A program made the position numbers and the translations under genes. The notes below the pieces were generated by a model that saw nothing but the letters and a program-made list of their open reading frames with translations, did not search any database and had not been told where the DNA came from. Source: Posidonia oceanica (taxonomy: Eukaryota; Streptophyta; Magnoliopsida; Alismatales; Posidoniaceae). From it: a stretch of 64,000 bases of DNA. The stretch is taken from contig JAZBRS010000029.1 in the NCBI GenBank assembly GCA_037176725.1, positions 41,736,001 through 41,800,000 on the forward strand. Direction: 5' to 3'. This document shows, in pieces, positions 54,592 to 64,000 of the stretch. Positions within the stretch are counted from its first letter, which is position 1. Each line of letters opens with the position of its first letter.

Positions 54592-56624
54592 CACCCTGCC
54601 AATCTGCTGGAAGTGACAGTGGTTCTAGTAGTGGATCCATACGTCCTGGTCGAAAATGGCCCGATCACGGGCAATCTCAGGGACGTCCGCATGCTCTCCC
54701 TTAGCATATGGATGCCAAACCACCTGAAAGGAGCAATACATGTCAGCAAGCAGCATAAATGAATAAACAGAAGCTGAAATTAAAAGAAGCAAGTTACCTG
54801 AGCCGGGACAAGGAGCTCAAAAAGCAGACGACTGACATAGCGGTTGTCATCTGCAGGCTCGAGGGCTTGCTCAGTAGTGGCCCAAAACAGTCCCCGAGGA
54901 AAGGGGACACCAGTAGGAGGAACCAGAGGAGGGGCAGGTCATAGAAAGGCGAAGTGCTCCCACACCCACATTTGCATGCAAAACAAGGAAGCCTTTAGTA
55001 AGAATATAATATTCAGTGCAAGCTTAAATATGCAGATTTTACCTGAAGGAATGGTAGGTTCCCGCCTAACTGGCGAGAACTACCATTAGTAAAGCGGAAG
55101 AGGGTGGAGTACAGGTGCGCCAAGCTCGCCGCACCCCAGGCGTACTCTCCCACAAGCTTCAAGTCCGACAGGAGAGGAAGGAACCACGCCGAGAGCTTCG
55201 AGGAGGAGTGCGAGAGGAGCACCTCCCCAAACAGTACTAGGAGGAAGGCCCGCAGCTGCTGGTTGGCCTCCATGCCCGGTCCGGCTACTATCTCCACCAA
55301 CTCACTAACTCGGCGAACCGCAGAAGTGATCACCACAAGCTGCTCCCTGCTCATGGCTAGCTGACGTCCAACAAGTTCCAACGCTAAGGCTGAATAGCCC
55401 GAGCGCACCCGCCCCATCACTGGTCTACCTGAGACCCGTAGACCGGTCATCCGCACCATGTCCTCAAGGGAGAGGACAAACTCGCCCGCCCTCGTGACGA
55501 TCGAGCTCGTGCGGAAGTTCCATCGCTCTGCAACAGCCTCCAAGAACATCGGACGAAGGGGAAAGTCTGGGATGGACAGGAAATGCCCAAATCCCATCTG
55601 ATCCAGGCGCTCCTGCTGGAAAGTAGCCAACAAGGCGTAGGACCGGCGGACCTGACCCCAGTAGCAACGGGTCACGGCTGGTGCTCGACTCTGCAAACAA
55701 GCAAGGGAATCATCAGTCAAAATGAAATAATTGAATAAAATAAAGGAAAAATGAAAAGATGTCTACCTGCCCCCTCGAAGCTAGCGTGGCAGTGGCGTAC
55801 TCCGATCGAGATGCGTCCCTATACGGTCCCTATGTCTGCACCTCGTCCCGAGGGAGCTGCTCCCGCTAGTAGTCCGGGGGATCCCTCGCATCGCCCTCTG
55901 CCTCCTGTCGAATGAAGTCGACCATATTCTGCCACCAACCGTCGTCCTCACCAAATTGCGCAATGAAAGGATCGACCGGCCCCGCCTCTGGCACCTCTAC
56001 GGATCCTGCCTCGTCCAGGCCATCCTCGGGCCTAGTCTCCGAGACCGTCTCCTCTGAGTCCTCGTAGCTAAAAGAGCTACTGGAACTAGAGTCCACCTCC
56101 GCCGTCGTCTCTACGGCCTCCCCAGAACCAGAGTCTGCCTCCACGGCATCCCCACTGGCCGTCGCCTCAGCCTCCACAGCATCGCCACCAGCTGCCACCT
56201 CGACCTCCGCGGTACCACCACCGGTAGCCCCCGTCTTCGCTCCCGCAGCCTCGACGTCGCCACTAGCCTCCACCTCAGCCTCCGCGGTACCACCACCAGC
56301 AACCCCCGTTTTCACTCCCGCAGCCTCGGCATCACCGCCGGTCGTCACCTTGGCTGCTACCACGTCACCACCGGCCACCGCCATCTCCTCCGCAGTCCGG
56401 CACGCCTCCACAGCCGCCCCAGAAGCCACCCTTATTTCAGCAACCTCGGCCACCACTCCCACAGTGGGAGAACCGGCCCCCACAGGTGCAACGCCGCCTA
56501 CCACAGCCCCACCGGTGGCCTCCGCAACCCTCGCCGCCGTCTCCCCCGCAGTTGGGCCAACTACCGGCATCTCCAACGAAGGCTCGCCGAAAGACGAAGG
56601 CCCCATCCGAGCTCTCTTTGCCAT
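54592..56624 (-). pseudogene. Antisense accessory gene 2, 5' exons (plant-mobile-domain-like)
   Basis: Exon 1 (56624-55767) starts MAKRARMGPSSFGEP and is a low-complexity Ala/Glu/Val/Gly stretch with TAEAEVEASGD-like repeats, then an acidic part. Exon 2 (55690-55043) is the conserved part: FGHFLSIPDFPLRPMFLEAV, AERWNFRTSSIVTRAGEFV, LSLEDMVRMTGLRVSGRPV, the layout of the plant mobile domain ('..ALVERW...T..FH...GE...TL.DV..L.GL...G.PV'). Exon 3 (about 54970-54798, WVWEHFAFL ... ELLVPAQ) and exon 4 (from 54723) continue it. Stops after DPPDY and in exons 3 and 4 show it is dead. Opposite strand to pol. Plant mobile domain proteins include the silencing-linked MAIN/MAIL1 group; what this version does is unknown. 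Confidence 0.7.
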
Positions 56625-56764
56625 CCGAGTGTAGAAGTGGGAGATTCTCTTTTCCATCAGAGTGATCTCGCTGGAATGGGAGGAAAGATCGTCGGAGAAC
56701 TCTCTGGCGCTGAAGAAGAAGAAGAGAAGAGGAGCAGGTGACCACCTGTGGCGTAGGACGAGGG

Positions 56765-56771
56765 TTTTATA
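56765..56771 (-). promoter_or_regulatory. TATA box of antisense gene 2
   Basis: Minus-strand TATAAAA about 140 bp upstream of the ATG at 56624 and only about 10 bp from the module cluster at 56781-56927. Confidence 0.68.
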
Positions 56772-56780
56772 CCATTCAAC

Positions 56781-56927
56781 GTTATCCGCGTGAATTGCCG
56801 CGTCCAACACATCAGGAAGAAGGAATGTTATACGCGCCCTATGGCCCGTCCAACGTTTTGAGAGTTAAAACGTTATCCGCTGGTTTCCCAGTGTACAATG
56901 TTGGCCGTGCCAGTTTCAGCGTACAAC
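56781..56927. repeat. Module cluster upstream of antisense gene 2
   Basis: Four units with 10-bp spacers: GTTATCCGC/GCGTCCAAC, GTTATACGC/CCGTCCAAC, GTTATCCGC/GTGTACAAT, GTTGGCCGT/GCGTACAAC, separated by short remnants. Confidence 0.85.
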
Positions 56928-57220
56928 ACTTTAAGTTCAGGGAAGTGTTCTGAATTCTGATGCTTTCATTCAACTCATACAAATTCATGTAAAAGCGACG
57001 AAAGAGACGAAATAAATTTTATTGATGATAAATGATACATTTCTGACTACATTTTCTGTCTCTTTGAAGGAAATTCAATGATCAACTTAGGTCGCATGCC
57101 CTCGTACCAAGCGTCATAAGTAGCAAGAGAGATGGCTTCGTGGTCCGCGTTCGAGTTCTCCCATGCAAAAAAAACTCGGCTTCGCCCCTTCCCGTCCCAA
57201 GTGCCAGCCTGATAGAAAAC

Positions 57221-58403
57221 CTAAATGATGTCCCCGAGGGTGTCCCTCAAGTGCGGGAGAATCATGTCAAAGAAGCGAGGCAAGGGAGGTATAGCCCGAG
57301 GAGTACCCAACATCGAGAAGCATCGCTGAGGGTTGTACCTCACAAACTCGGTCGCCCCAATAAGCATTAGGAAGTACTCTGGGTCAGACACTGTCCTGAA
57401 AGATGAGAGAGGACTGAAGGAGTCCATCTGGGGCTTGACCTCACAAGCACATAAACGGTGAATGTACTCCTCCAAAGGAAGGCTAGCACCAAAGGCGGGC
57501 AGAAGAAAATGCTCCTCTAACCAGTGCAGAACTAGGAAAGGCGAGCCAAAGAATGGTCCCCCAAGGCAGGCACTAGATAAGCCCCAGATGGTAAAAGCCA
57601 AAACAGACTGACTTAAGCATTTCTCTGGATTGCGAACGCAGATGCACATGAGCTCAGCATGGTAGGCGCTAATGGTCAAAGCTTCATTTGGGAAGAGTAC
57701 CAGTCCCCCGATCAGAATAAAGACACATTCCAAGCAGGAAGCCTCAGAGTGGATGCTGTCGTGCTGTTTCCAAAAAAAATTCCACAAGGAAGAGAGTTTG
57801 ATACAGCCATCTAGCACCAGGTCCTCCGACACAACAACAGAGCCGAAGATGCGCTTTAAGAGAGAAAAAGAGCCTACCACCCCGATTGGTAAAAGGTAGG
57901 CATCCCTGTAGTAAATGGACAAGTCGGCCTGTCGAGTACCTAAAAGGGCACTCACCTCCTCCAAAAGAATGGTCAACTCATGAAGAGGAAAAGAACGTGT
58001 GGGTCAAAGGATTCCACAGCCCGCAAAGGTCGAAAAGCACCTTCCAGTCAACAGGCTACCGCAACTGGCGAAGGGCTTGACAAAGACCAGCCTCCTCCAA
58101 GCGCTCCCAATACCTCTTCAAAGCCCAAGAGCGGAACTGTTGAACCCAGTCCAATAGATAGGTTTTCAAGTCACGGTTGTTGTTGACAAAGGATAGGGGC
58201 TATGAAGTAAGAAAAATCAGTAGAGATAAAGAAATACGAGAATGGGAGTATGGGGTAATGATGAAAACGGGAAGTACCTTCTCATGTACCAAAAGGTTCA
58301 CCAAGTGATTAGGTATAGCCTCCAGCCGAAGTTGCACCATGTCGAAAGGAGAGGAAAAGACAGCCACTTGAAAGGCATGGCGCGGGATATCACTCAAATC
58401 CAT
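57221..58403 (-). pseudogene. Antisense accessory gene 3, DUF7745-like
   Basis: Exon 1 (58403-58278) starts MDLSDIPRHAFQVAVFSSPFD and ends LVHEK at AAG|GTAC. Exon 2 (58199-57221) starts after CTTCATAG with PLSFVNNNRDLKTYLLDWVQ and carries LCGLWNPLTHTFF, LTILLEEVSALLGTRQADLS, VFILIGGLVLFPNEALTISAYHAELM and PFFGSPFLVLHWLEEHF. This is the same two-exon plan, with the same intron position after a short first exon, as antisense gene 1, so the two are paralogues. A TAG follows LRQLR, and a two-base frame change falls between THTFF and LTILLEE. Opposite strand to pol. Confidence 0.7.
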
Positions 58404-58493
58404 GAGGAGAAGCACAATCCCTAGCAAGTGAAAAAATCAATAAAGAAAGGAAGATCGATGTTTGAACTACAAGATCCATGCCAAGATGGGGAC

Positions 58494-58500
58494 TAATATA
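58494..58500 (-). promoter_or_regulatory. TATA-like box of antisense gene 3
   Basis: Minus-strand TATATTA about 95 bp upstream of the ATG at 58403 and 103 bp from the module cluster at 58603. Confidence 0.5.
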
Positions 58501-58602
58501 GGCCGTGGAGCCTTCATCGGAATAGAAACCCAAAGAAAATCAGAGATTTACTGCCAAAATGGTGGTGCCCGAACTAGAAAGACAGGCAGACTATCTCGCG
58601 AC

Positions 58603-58686
58603 GTTATACACAGCCGTCTTACCATCCAACGTTAGCTGCGGTGTTTGACCCATCCAACATTGAACGCTAACAATCCAGCGTCCAAC
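58603..58686. repeat. Module cluster upstream of antisense gene 3
   Basis: Three contiguous 28-bp units with 10-bp spacers: GTTATACAC/CCATCCAAC, GTTAGCTGC/CCATCCAAC, ATTGAACGC/GCGTCCAAC. Confidence 0.86.
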
Positions 58687-58771
58687 AAATCAAAGCAGAA
58701 TTGAGAGCAAAGCAAAGGAACCTCGGAGCACAATCGGGCCAACAAAGCAAGTAAAGCCAAAGAAGTATCCT

Positions 58772-59712
58772 TTTCGACCCCCTTGCGCAATCCCCTTGGC
58801 ACGTCATGTTTTTATTCTCGACCCCCTTGCGCAATCCCCTTGGCACGTTATGTTTTTATTTTCGACCCCCTTGGGCAATCCCCTTGGCACGTCATGTTTT
58901 TGTTTTCGACCCCCTCGGGCAATCCCCTTGGCACGTCATGTTTTCGACTCCCTTGGGCAATCCCCTTGGCATGTCATCTTTTTATTTTCAACCCCCTTGG
59001 GCAATCCCCTTGGCACGTCATGTTTTTTATTCTCGACCCCCTTGGGCAATCCCCTTGGCATGTCATGTTTTTATTTTCGACCTCCTTGGGCAATCCCTTT
59101 GGCATGTCATGTTTTTGTTCTCGACTCCCTTGGGCAATCCCCTTGGCACGTCATGTTTTTATTCTTGACCTCCTTGGGCAATCCGCTTGGCATGTCATGT
59201 TTTTTATTCTCGACCTCCTTGGGCAATCCCCCGGCATGTCATGCTTTTATTTTCGACCCCCTTGGGCAATCCCCTTGGCACGTCATGTTTTTGTTTTTGA
59301 CCCCCTCAGGCAATCCCCTTGGCACGTCATGTTTTCGACCCCCTTGGGCAATCCCCTTGGCAAGTCATGCTTTGTTTTATTTAGACCCTCTTGGGCAATC
59401 CCCTTGGCACGTCATGTTTTATTTTCGACCCCCTTGGGCAATCCCCTTGGCACGTCATGTTTTTATTTTCGACCCCCTTGGGCAATCCCCTTGGCACGTC
59501 ATGTTTTTATTTTCGACCCCCCTTGGGCAATTCCCTTGGCACGTCATGTTTTCGACCCCCTTGGGCAATCCCCTTGGCACGTCATGTTTTATTTTCAACA
59601 CCCTTGGGCAATCCCCTTGGCATGTCATGTCTTTATTTTCGACCCCCTTGGGCAATCCCCTTGGCACGTCATGTTTGGTTTTCGACCCCCTTGGGCAATC
59701 CCCTCGGCAAGT
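58772..59712. repeat. Minisatellite, about 44-bp unit, about 22 copies
   Basis: Units run GACCCCCTTGGGCAATCCCC then TTGGCACGTCATG and a T-rich end. Lengths range from about 32 to 47 bp. Three overlapping long frames exist only because the unit lacks stops; no protein family is matched. Confidence 0.92.
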
Positions 59713-60565
59713 CTGTAAAGAACCCGGAGCACAACCGGACAAACAAAGCAAAACAATCCAAAAGTAAGTACCCAGAGCATAACCGGGATACCAAAGAAAA
59801 GATCCCCGAAGCATAACCGAGATACCAAAGCAAAGGATCCCTGGAGTATAACCAGGATACCAAAGCAAAGGATCCCCGGAGCATAACCGGGATACCAAAG
59901 CAAAGATCCCCAGAGCATAACCAGGACACCAAAGAAAAGACCCCCGGAGCACAACTGGGATAACAAAGCAAACCAATCAAAAGCAAAAACCCCGAAGCAT
60001 GACCGGGACACCAAAGCAAAGATCCCCGGAGTATAACCGAGACACCAAAGGAAAGACCCTCAGAGCACAACCGGGATAACAAAGCAAACCAATCAAAAGT
60101 AGAAACCCTGGAGCATGACCGGGACACCAAAGCAAAGGTACCCAGAGCACAACTGGATAAACAAAGCAAACCCAGTCATCAAGCAAGGATCCTTGGAGCA
60201 TAACCGGGACACCAAAGCAAGGATCCCCGGAGCATGACCGGGACACCAAAGCAAGGAACCCCGGAGCATAACCGGGATACCAAAGAAAAGATCCCCGGAG
60301 CACAATCAGGATAACAAAGCAAACCAATCAAAAGCAGGTACCCCGGAGCGTAACCGAATAAACAAAGCAAGCCCCGAAGTATAACCAGATAAACAAAGCA
60401 AGCCCCGGAGCACAATCGGATAAACAAAGAAAACCCCGGAGCACAACCGGATAAACAAAGCAAGCCCCGGAGCACAACCGAATAAACAAAGCAAACCCCA
60501 GAGCACAACCGGACAAACAAAGCAAAACAATCCAACAGTAGGTACCCCGGAGCACAACCGGGTCA
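59713..60565. repeat. Minisatellite, about 30-37-bp unit with inverted arms
   Basis: About 24 copies of CCCGGAGCATAACCGGGATACC plus AAAGCAAAGGAT. Most units keep CCCGG...CCGGG around AGCATAA. Some change both arms together (CCTGG with CCAGG near 59840, CCAG with CTGG near 60135). Confidence 0.9.
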
Positions 60566-60569
60566 ACAA

Positions 60570-60955
60570 AGCAAAGCCAACGGTATTAGTGAACCCACGC
60601 TCACTAACTCCCGGGTCAGAAGATGATGGTCCCCGTCGAGAATGTAGGCAACATTCAATGAAAGGACACTTGATTCTGACAAATAAAGCCAACAGTATTG
60701 GTGGACTCATCGTTCATTAATTCCGGATCACGAGATGACGGTCTCTGTCGAGAATGTAGGCAACATTCAATGAAAGGACACCTAATTGTGACAAATAGAG
60801 CCAACGTGGCTGGCAGAGAAGAGATCATTTCCCCTTTTACCTGGGAGCATCAAGGACCTCTCGCTCACCAACCCGCGTATCATGAGACGATGGTCCCTTG
60901 GGAGAGTGTAGGCTACGCTCGAGGAAAGGGCATCTGATCATGACAAATTGCATTC
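60570..60955. repeat. Direct repeat of about 120-145 bp, three copies
   Basis: Three diverged copies share 'tcacgagatgacggt', 'gagaatgtaggcaacattcaatgaaagg' and 'tgacaaat' blocks. They lie directly before the polypurine tract. Confidence 0.8.
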
Positions 60956-60977
60956 ACACATGTGTCAGTCCGCCTTC

Positions 60978-60991
60978 AAGGAGGGGCAATC
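60978..60991 (+). other. Element 2 polypurine tract
   Basis: AAGGAGGGGCAATC just before the 3' LTR. Matches the tract of element 1. Confidence 0.8.
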
Positions 60992-61203
60992 TGTAGATAC
61001 CCCGTTTTGGTACTCCCTTCATATTAGTATAGTCTCTTGCATTAGGTCGCTCTTAGAAGCCCTCTGCCCAATCCAGAATGTCTCACTTGAGCCAAATGTT
61101 TTCTCTCCAGTCCATAATGTTATCCGCATCTAAGCCCCAAATGTCAGCAACCTGAGTGTTCTTCATGTCCTGACCAAATTTGGAAATTGAACTGACTGAG
61201 GGT

Positions 61204-61287
61204 GTTGTATGCTGGCTTCTCAGTGTACAACGTTGGCCGCTGGTTCTCCAGTGGCTAACATTGGCCGCTGGTTTTCCAGCGTTCATC
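61204..61287. repeat. Module cluster in the 3' LTR of element 2
   Basis: Copy of the 32926 cluster with a few base changes in the arms (for example GTGGCTAAC in place of GCGGCTAAC). Confidence 0.88.
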
Positions 61288-61460
61288 GTAGCAACCCAGT
61301 CAGCCCAAAGCTTTCCTTATTTGGCCAAATCCAAAAATCGTTTTTTGCCTTCTTTGGAACCTGTTGACCGGTCAAAGCCATCAAAGCCGAGTTTAAACAC
61401 ACTTAATGACTCCTTAATTGGGGAATCTTCTCTGATCCTGGCAGTTATGCCTCGGAGGTC

Positions 61461-61509
61461 GTTATACGCTAGGACTCTCGCTTATAATGTTATACGCTGG
61501 TTTTCCAGC
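61461..61509. repeat. Second module cluster in the 3' LTR, damaged
   Basis: Copy of 33183-33238. The second unit has lost most of its right arm through the 9-bp deletion. Confidence 0.85.
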
Positions 61510-62315
61510 TTCTGAAACAGGAAATTCTGCTGACTTGGCATTTGTGTCCTTTTTTGTTCCTCCCCTGCTTCTATAAAAGCAGGGGTACCCCCACAGGACT
61601 GATGGCCAGATTTTTGGAACTCACATGCTCTCTTGAGATTAAAAGATCTTAGAGAAGTGAGGTCCTTGAGAATTGAAAGAGTGAAGAGAGATTTTGAAAG
61701 GCGGAGAGTCTTCGAAAAAGCTTGAGTGTCCCTTTGTCGTTGTTGGCATCATGTCAACACAGTTTGCACTCTGTGTATAGATAAAGGGGACTCTATTTTA
61801 TTGTTTTCTTTTCTTTTCTCATATCACATGTTTAATTCCATAGCATAATCAAGCATTTCATTTTGAGTTCATATATTGTTGTAGCTAAGCATACATCTTT
61901 ATTAGTTGCAACTGGAGGGATCAAACCCCTCGGGTACGTATTTCATTATGTTTCTCCATTTTCTTTTCTATTTATTCTGGATAAGTTACTACACGTATTG
62001 ATTCATCTTTGCATTATTTTTTTTGTTTTGCTAACATTTGTCATACAAGGAGGAAGAAAGAAGAAGAAGCTCACCAAGCACGGGCACCCTTGGGCAACGC
62101 TGGCGTTGTCCCAAGGTAGCTGAACCCGTAACCATATCACATCTCCCCAAAGCGTCTCGAGAGCCAGCGAAAGCGAACCGAGAGTGGCGATCACACCAAT
62201 TCCATCACACGTGGAGTGACGGAGTTGGATACAAAAAGGAGACCCCGAGAAAGAGCAGATAGAGCCAAAAAGAATAAGCCTCTTCTCCTTCCCAAAACCC
62301 CATATCCACATTGTG

Positions 62316-64000
62316 GATCTGCAAAAATGTGGTACATAACAGCAGTCGCTTCCAACGGTACAGGACTACGGTATAAATAAGCATACCAGGCTGCTTCCAG
62401 ACAGTAAACATCCTAGCTCAAATTGCATATTGGAACCAAATCAAATCGTCCAGGAAATCATCGGAAAAGCAAGAGTGGATGTCAAAGAGCAGAAACATGC
62501 AATGGATCGATGCTAGAGATGTCGAGGTCATCCCTCCCATCTCCATTTACCCATCGTCGAAACTCTTTAGGTCTAACGGCCATGGTTAAGGGCAGGAGCC
62601 TACAAAGCTCTATCACTACTTGTGGCAGACAGAGAGGAAGGAAGGGAAAAGGGAATGATGCAATGCAGAAGCGAAATGGAATGGAATGCAACTCCTCCCA
62701 TCCTCACCAGTCGACGCCCGACTTCTCGAGCTTTGGAGCGTCACTGAGGATTGGGATGGTGCGAGGGAGATGAGAGAATGCAATGCTAAATGCCAGAATT
62801 CAAATGCCACTCCTCCCCATCCTCCTTGGTCGACGCCGGCACTCTCAAGCTCAGTAGGCCATGGGAGAGGCCGCGAGCTCAAAGGGATACCCCTAGAGCG
62901 TCGTCGAGAATTGGGAAGGGATGAGGAGAGGGTGACGATGCTATGCAAGCGAAAAGGGACTACATTCGCCCCTCCCCATCCCCGTTCAGTTGCACCGGAG
63001 CTTCTCGAGCACCGCCGGCCATGGTGGTGGCCGCAAACTCAAGAGGCTCCTCTGGAGCACACCGAAGGGTGGAGGAGAGGAAGGAAATAAACAATGCAAA
63101 CCAGGAGAAGCTATGTGAACCGAGATGGGGCAAGCCACGCACTCAATGGCTGTTGGCCTCGTGCGGGCGGCGAACCATCGTCGGATAGGGATGCAACGAC
63201 AAACCTGGGAAAAAAAACTATATAAACCACAGGCAATTCACATAGAAAGGAACATCCACAGCTTATAGGAGAAGAATTCTAGGCTAGGGACGAGGTGGCA
63301 TACTTGTGGGTGCATTCGGATGTGGCTCTCGATATCGGTTGTGCTCTTCCAAGAAGCGACGCTCGATTGACGACGAAGGAGGAGGTGGCGGTCCAGCTAA
63401 TGCTCTGGACATAGTGCTCTCACACACACTGGCTCATGGGAAGGCTTTGGTTGTAGAGGAAGTGGGTTGCTCTCAGTGTGGTGCTCTCGGGATTGGGTGT
63501 GGGATGGTCTGCGACGGCTTTGCTCAAGGTGGCCGGAGACATAGGGATGCTGAGCTTAGGGACGCGCAAGGAGAGCCAAGCGGTGATGCCAAGAGAGTCC
63601 AAGAGGAATTCTCATGGGAAAAGAGGAGGTGTTTTATAGCAACTCAAAGTCATGCAGGCCGTTGATTTGAAATGGTTTTTGAGCTGGTTGGTTTTGATTT
63701 AAGTGTTAGGATTGGATGGGAATTTGATTTAGGATGAAGGGTACGATGGTCCTGGCAAATGTTGGTTCATGCCTAGATCCATGTGAGCCAATGAGGATCA
63801 AGGAATCAATGGTCCAAATGTGAATGGACCAAATGACCCTTTCAGCTGCTACTACTAACACAGGGCAAACGCACATGGAAACTGCGGAAGTAGTCAACGG
63901 TACCAAGCAATGGAGCTTGTCAGTGGTTGTTTCCAACGATGGTAAGCTGCAGTTGACCTATTGCAGAGTCGGTTGCATGATTCTTAGACCTGTTCCAAGA
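62316..64000 (-). mobile_element. LTR of the minus-strand Tat-like element, right part
   Basis: Continuation of 32183-32713 after element 2 and its TSD. It has four diverged repeats of about 120-160 bp around 'cctcccatcctcaccagtcgac' (62528, 62689, 62808, 62967), and a candidate TATA box on the minus strand at 63631. It runs off the window. Confidence 0.6.
63631..63638 (-). promoter_or_regulatory. Candidate TATA box in the minus-strand LTR
   Basis: Minus-strand TATAAAAC followed by an AG-rich stretch. Leftward transcription would match the orientation given by the primer site at 32166. Confidence 0.45.

Larger units (their letters stand above)
32714..62310 (+). mobile_element. Element 2: Tat-lineage Ty3/gypsy retrotransposon with antisense genes
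   Basis: It is bounded by LTRs 32714-34041 and 60992-62310 and by a perfect TSD TTGTG (32709-32713 and 62311-62315). gag-pol reads on the plus strand (35653-44043). Downstream of pol lies a region of about 17 kb (about 11 kb without the inserted solo LTR) that holds three genes on the minus strand, tandem repeats and the polypurine tract. The LTRs differ by a few percent by eye and by one 9-bp deletion that removes part of a palindromic module from the 3' copy. Confidence 0.93.
60992..62310 (+). repeat. Element 2 3' LTR
   Basis: Partner of 32714-34041, 1,319 bp. It lacks 9 bp at the right arm of the last palindromic module (61508) relative to the 5' LTR, which explains the length difference exactly. 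Followed by TTGTG. Confidence 0.93.

Noticed and set aside
58783..59816. Long plus-strand frames of over 300 codons
   Set aside because: They are translations of the 44-bp minisatellite in three frames, with the same peptide repeated and no family resemblance.
59455..60710. Hydrophobic minus-strand frames resembling membrane proteins
   Set aside because: They come from the minisatellites read on the reverse strand; composition alone makes them look membrane-like.
62311..64000. A host gene at the right edge
   Set aside because: Short frames lack domain resemblance, and the sequence continues the LTR cut at 32713.

Overview
This window looks like gene-poor, repeat-rich flowering-plant DNA. 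I see no host gene. Nearly all of it is nested LTR retrotransposons of the Ty3/gypsy type, and the two large copies belong to the Tat/Ogre group: very long elements, an extra plant-type RNase H between the reverse transcriptase/RNase H block and the integrase, a G-patch after the protease, and accessory genes downstream of pol. The species cannot be fixed from sequence alone.

Nesting order, supported by target-site duplications (TSDs) and by reading frames that resume across insertions. (1) Oldest: a plus-strand Tat-like gag, split into 340-561 and 31673-32105. (2) A solo LTR of a second family (562-2722 plus 30542-31667) sits inside that gag with TSD CCCTC on both sides. (3) A complete 27.8-kb minus-strand element, here 'element 1' (2723-30536, LTRs of about 5.9 kb), landed in that solo LTR with TSD CCTAG/CCCAG. 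(4) To the right, a minus-strand LTR fragment (32183-32713, resuming at 62316) was split by a 29.6-kb plus-strand 'element 2' (32714-62310, LTRs of about 1.3 kb, TSD TTGTG). (5) A solo LTR of the element 1 family (48918-54586, TSD AGTAG) sits inside an exon of an accessory gene of element 2.

Element 1, read on the minus strand: LTR, primer site, leader, one continuous gag-protease-RT-RNaseH-aRNH-integrase frame (23365 to 14495) with about 11 in-frame stops and no frameshift, an accessory DUF7745/plant-mobile-domain-like ORF (12936-11734) in sense orientation, then a 2-kb block of tandem repeats whose units keep base-paired arms although their sequences change, then a polypurine tract and the 3' LTR.

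Element 2, read on the plus strand: LTR, leader, gag, two consecutive retropepsin domains, G-patch, RT, RNaseH, aRNH, integrase, then a 16-kb downstream region. That region carries three genes on the opposite strand (45527-46872; 56624 to about 47780, split by the solo LTR; 58403-57221), each with plausible introns and its own TATA box, followed by minisatellites, a polypurine tract and the 3' LTR.

The most striking signal is a short palindromic module: a 9-bp arm of the form GTTnnnCGC, a fixed-length variable spacer (10 bp in element 2, 11 bp in the other family), and the complementary arm GCGnnnAAC, usually in head-to-tail clusters. Clusters lie just upstream of the TATA boxes of the element 2 LTR and of all three antisense genes, and many more lie in the older solo LTR. 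Arm sequences change in a compensatory way. This looks like a shared cis-regulatory or structural code carried by these elements.
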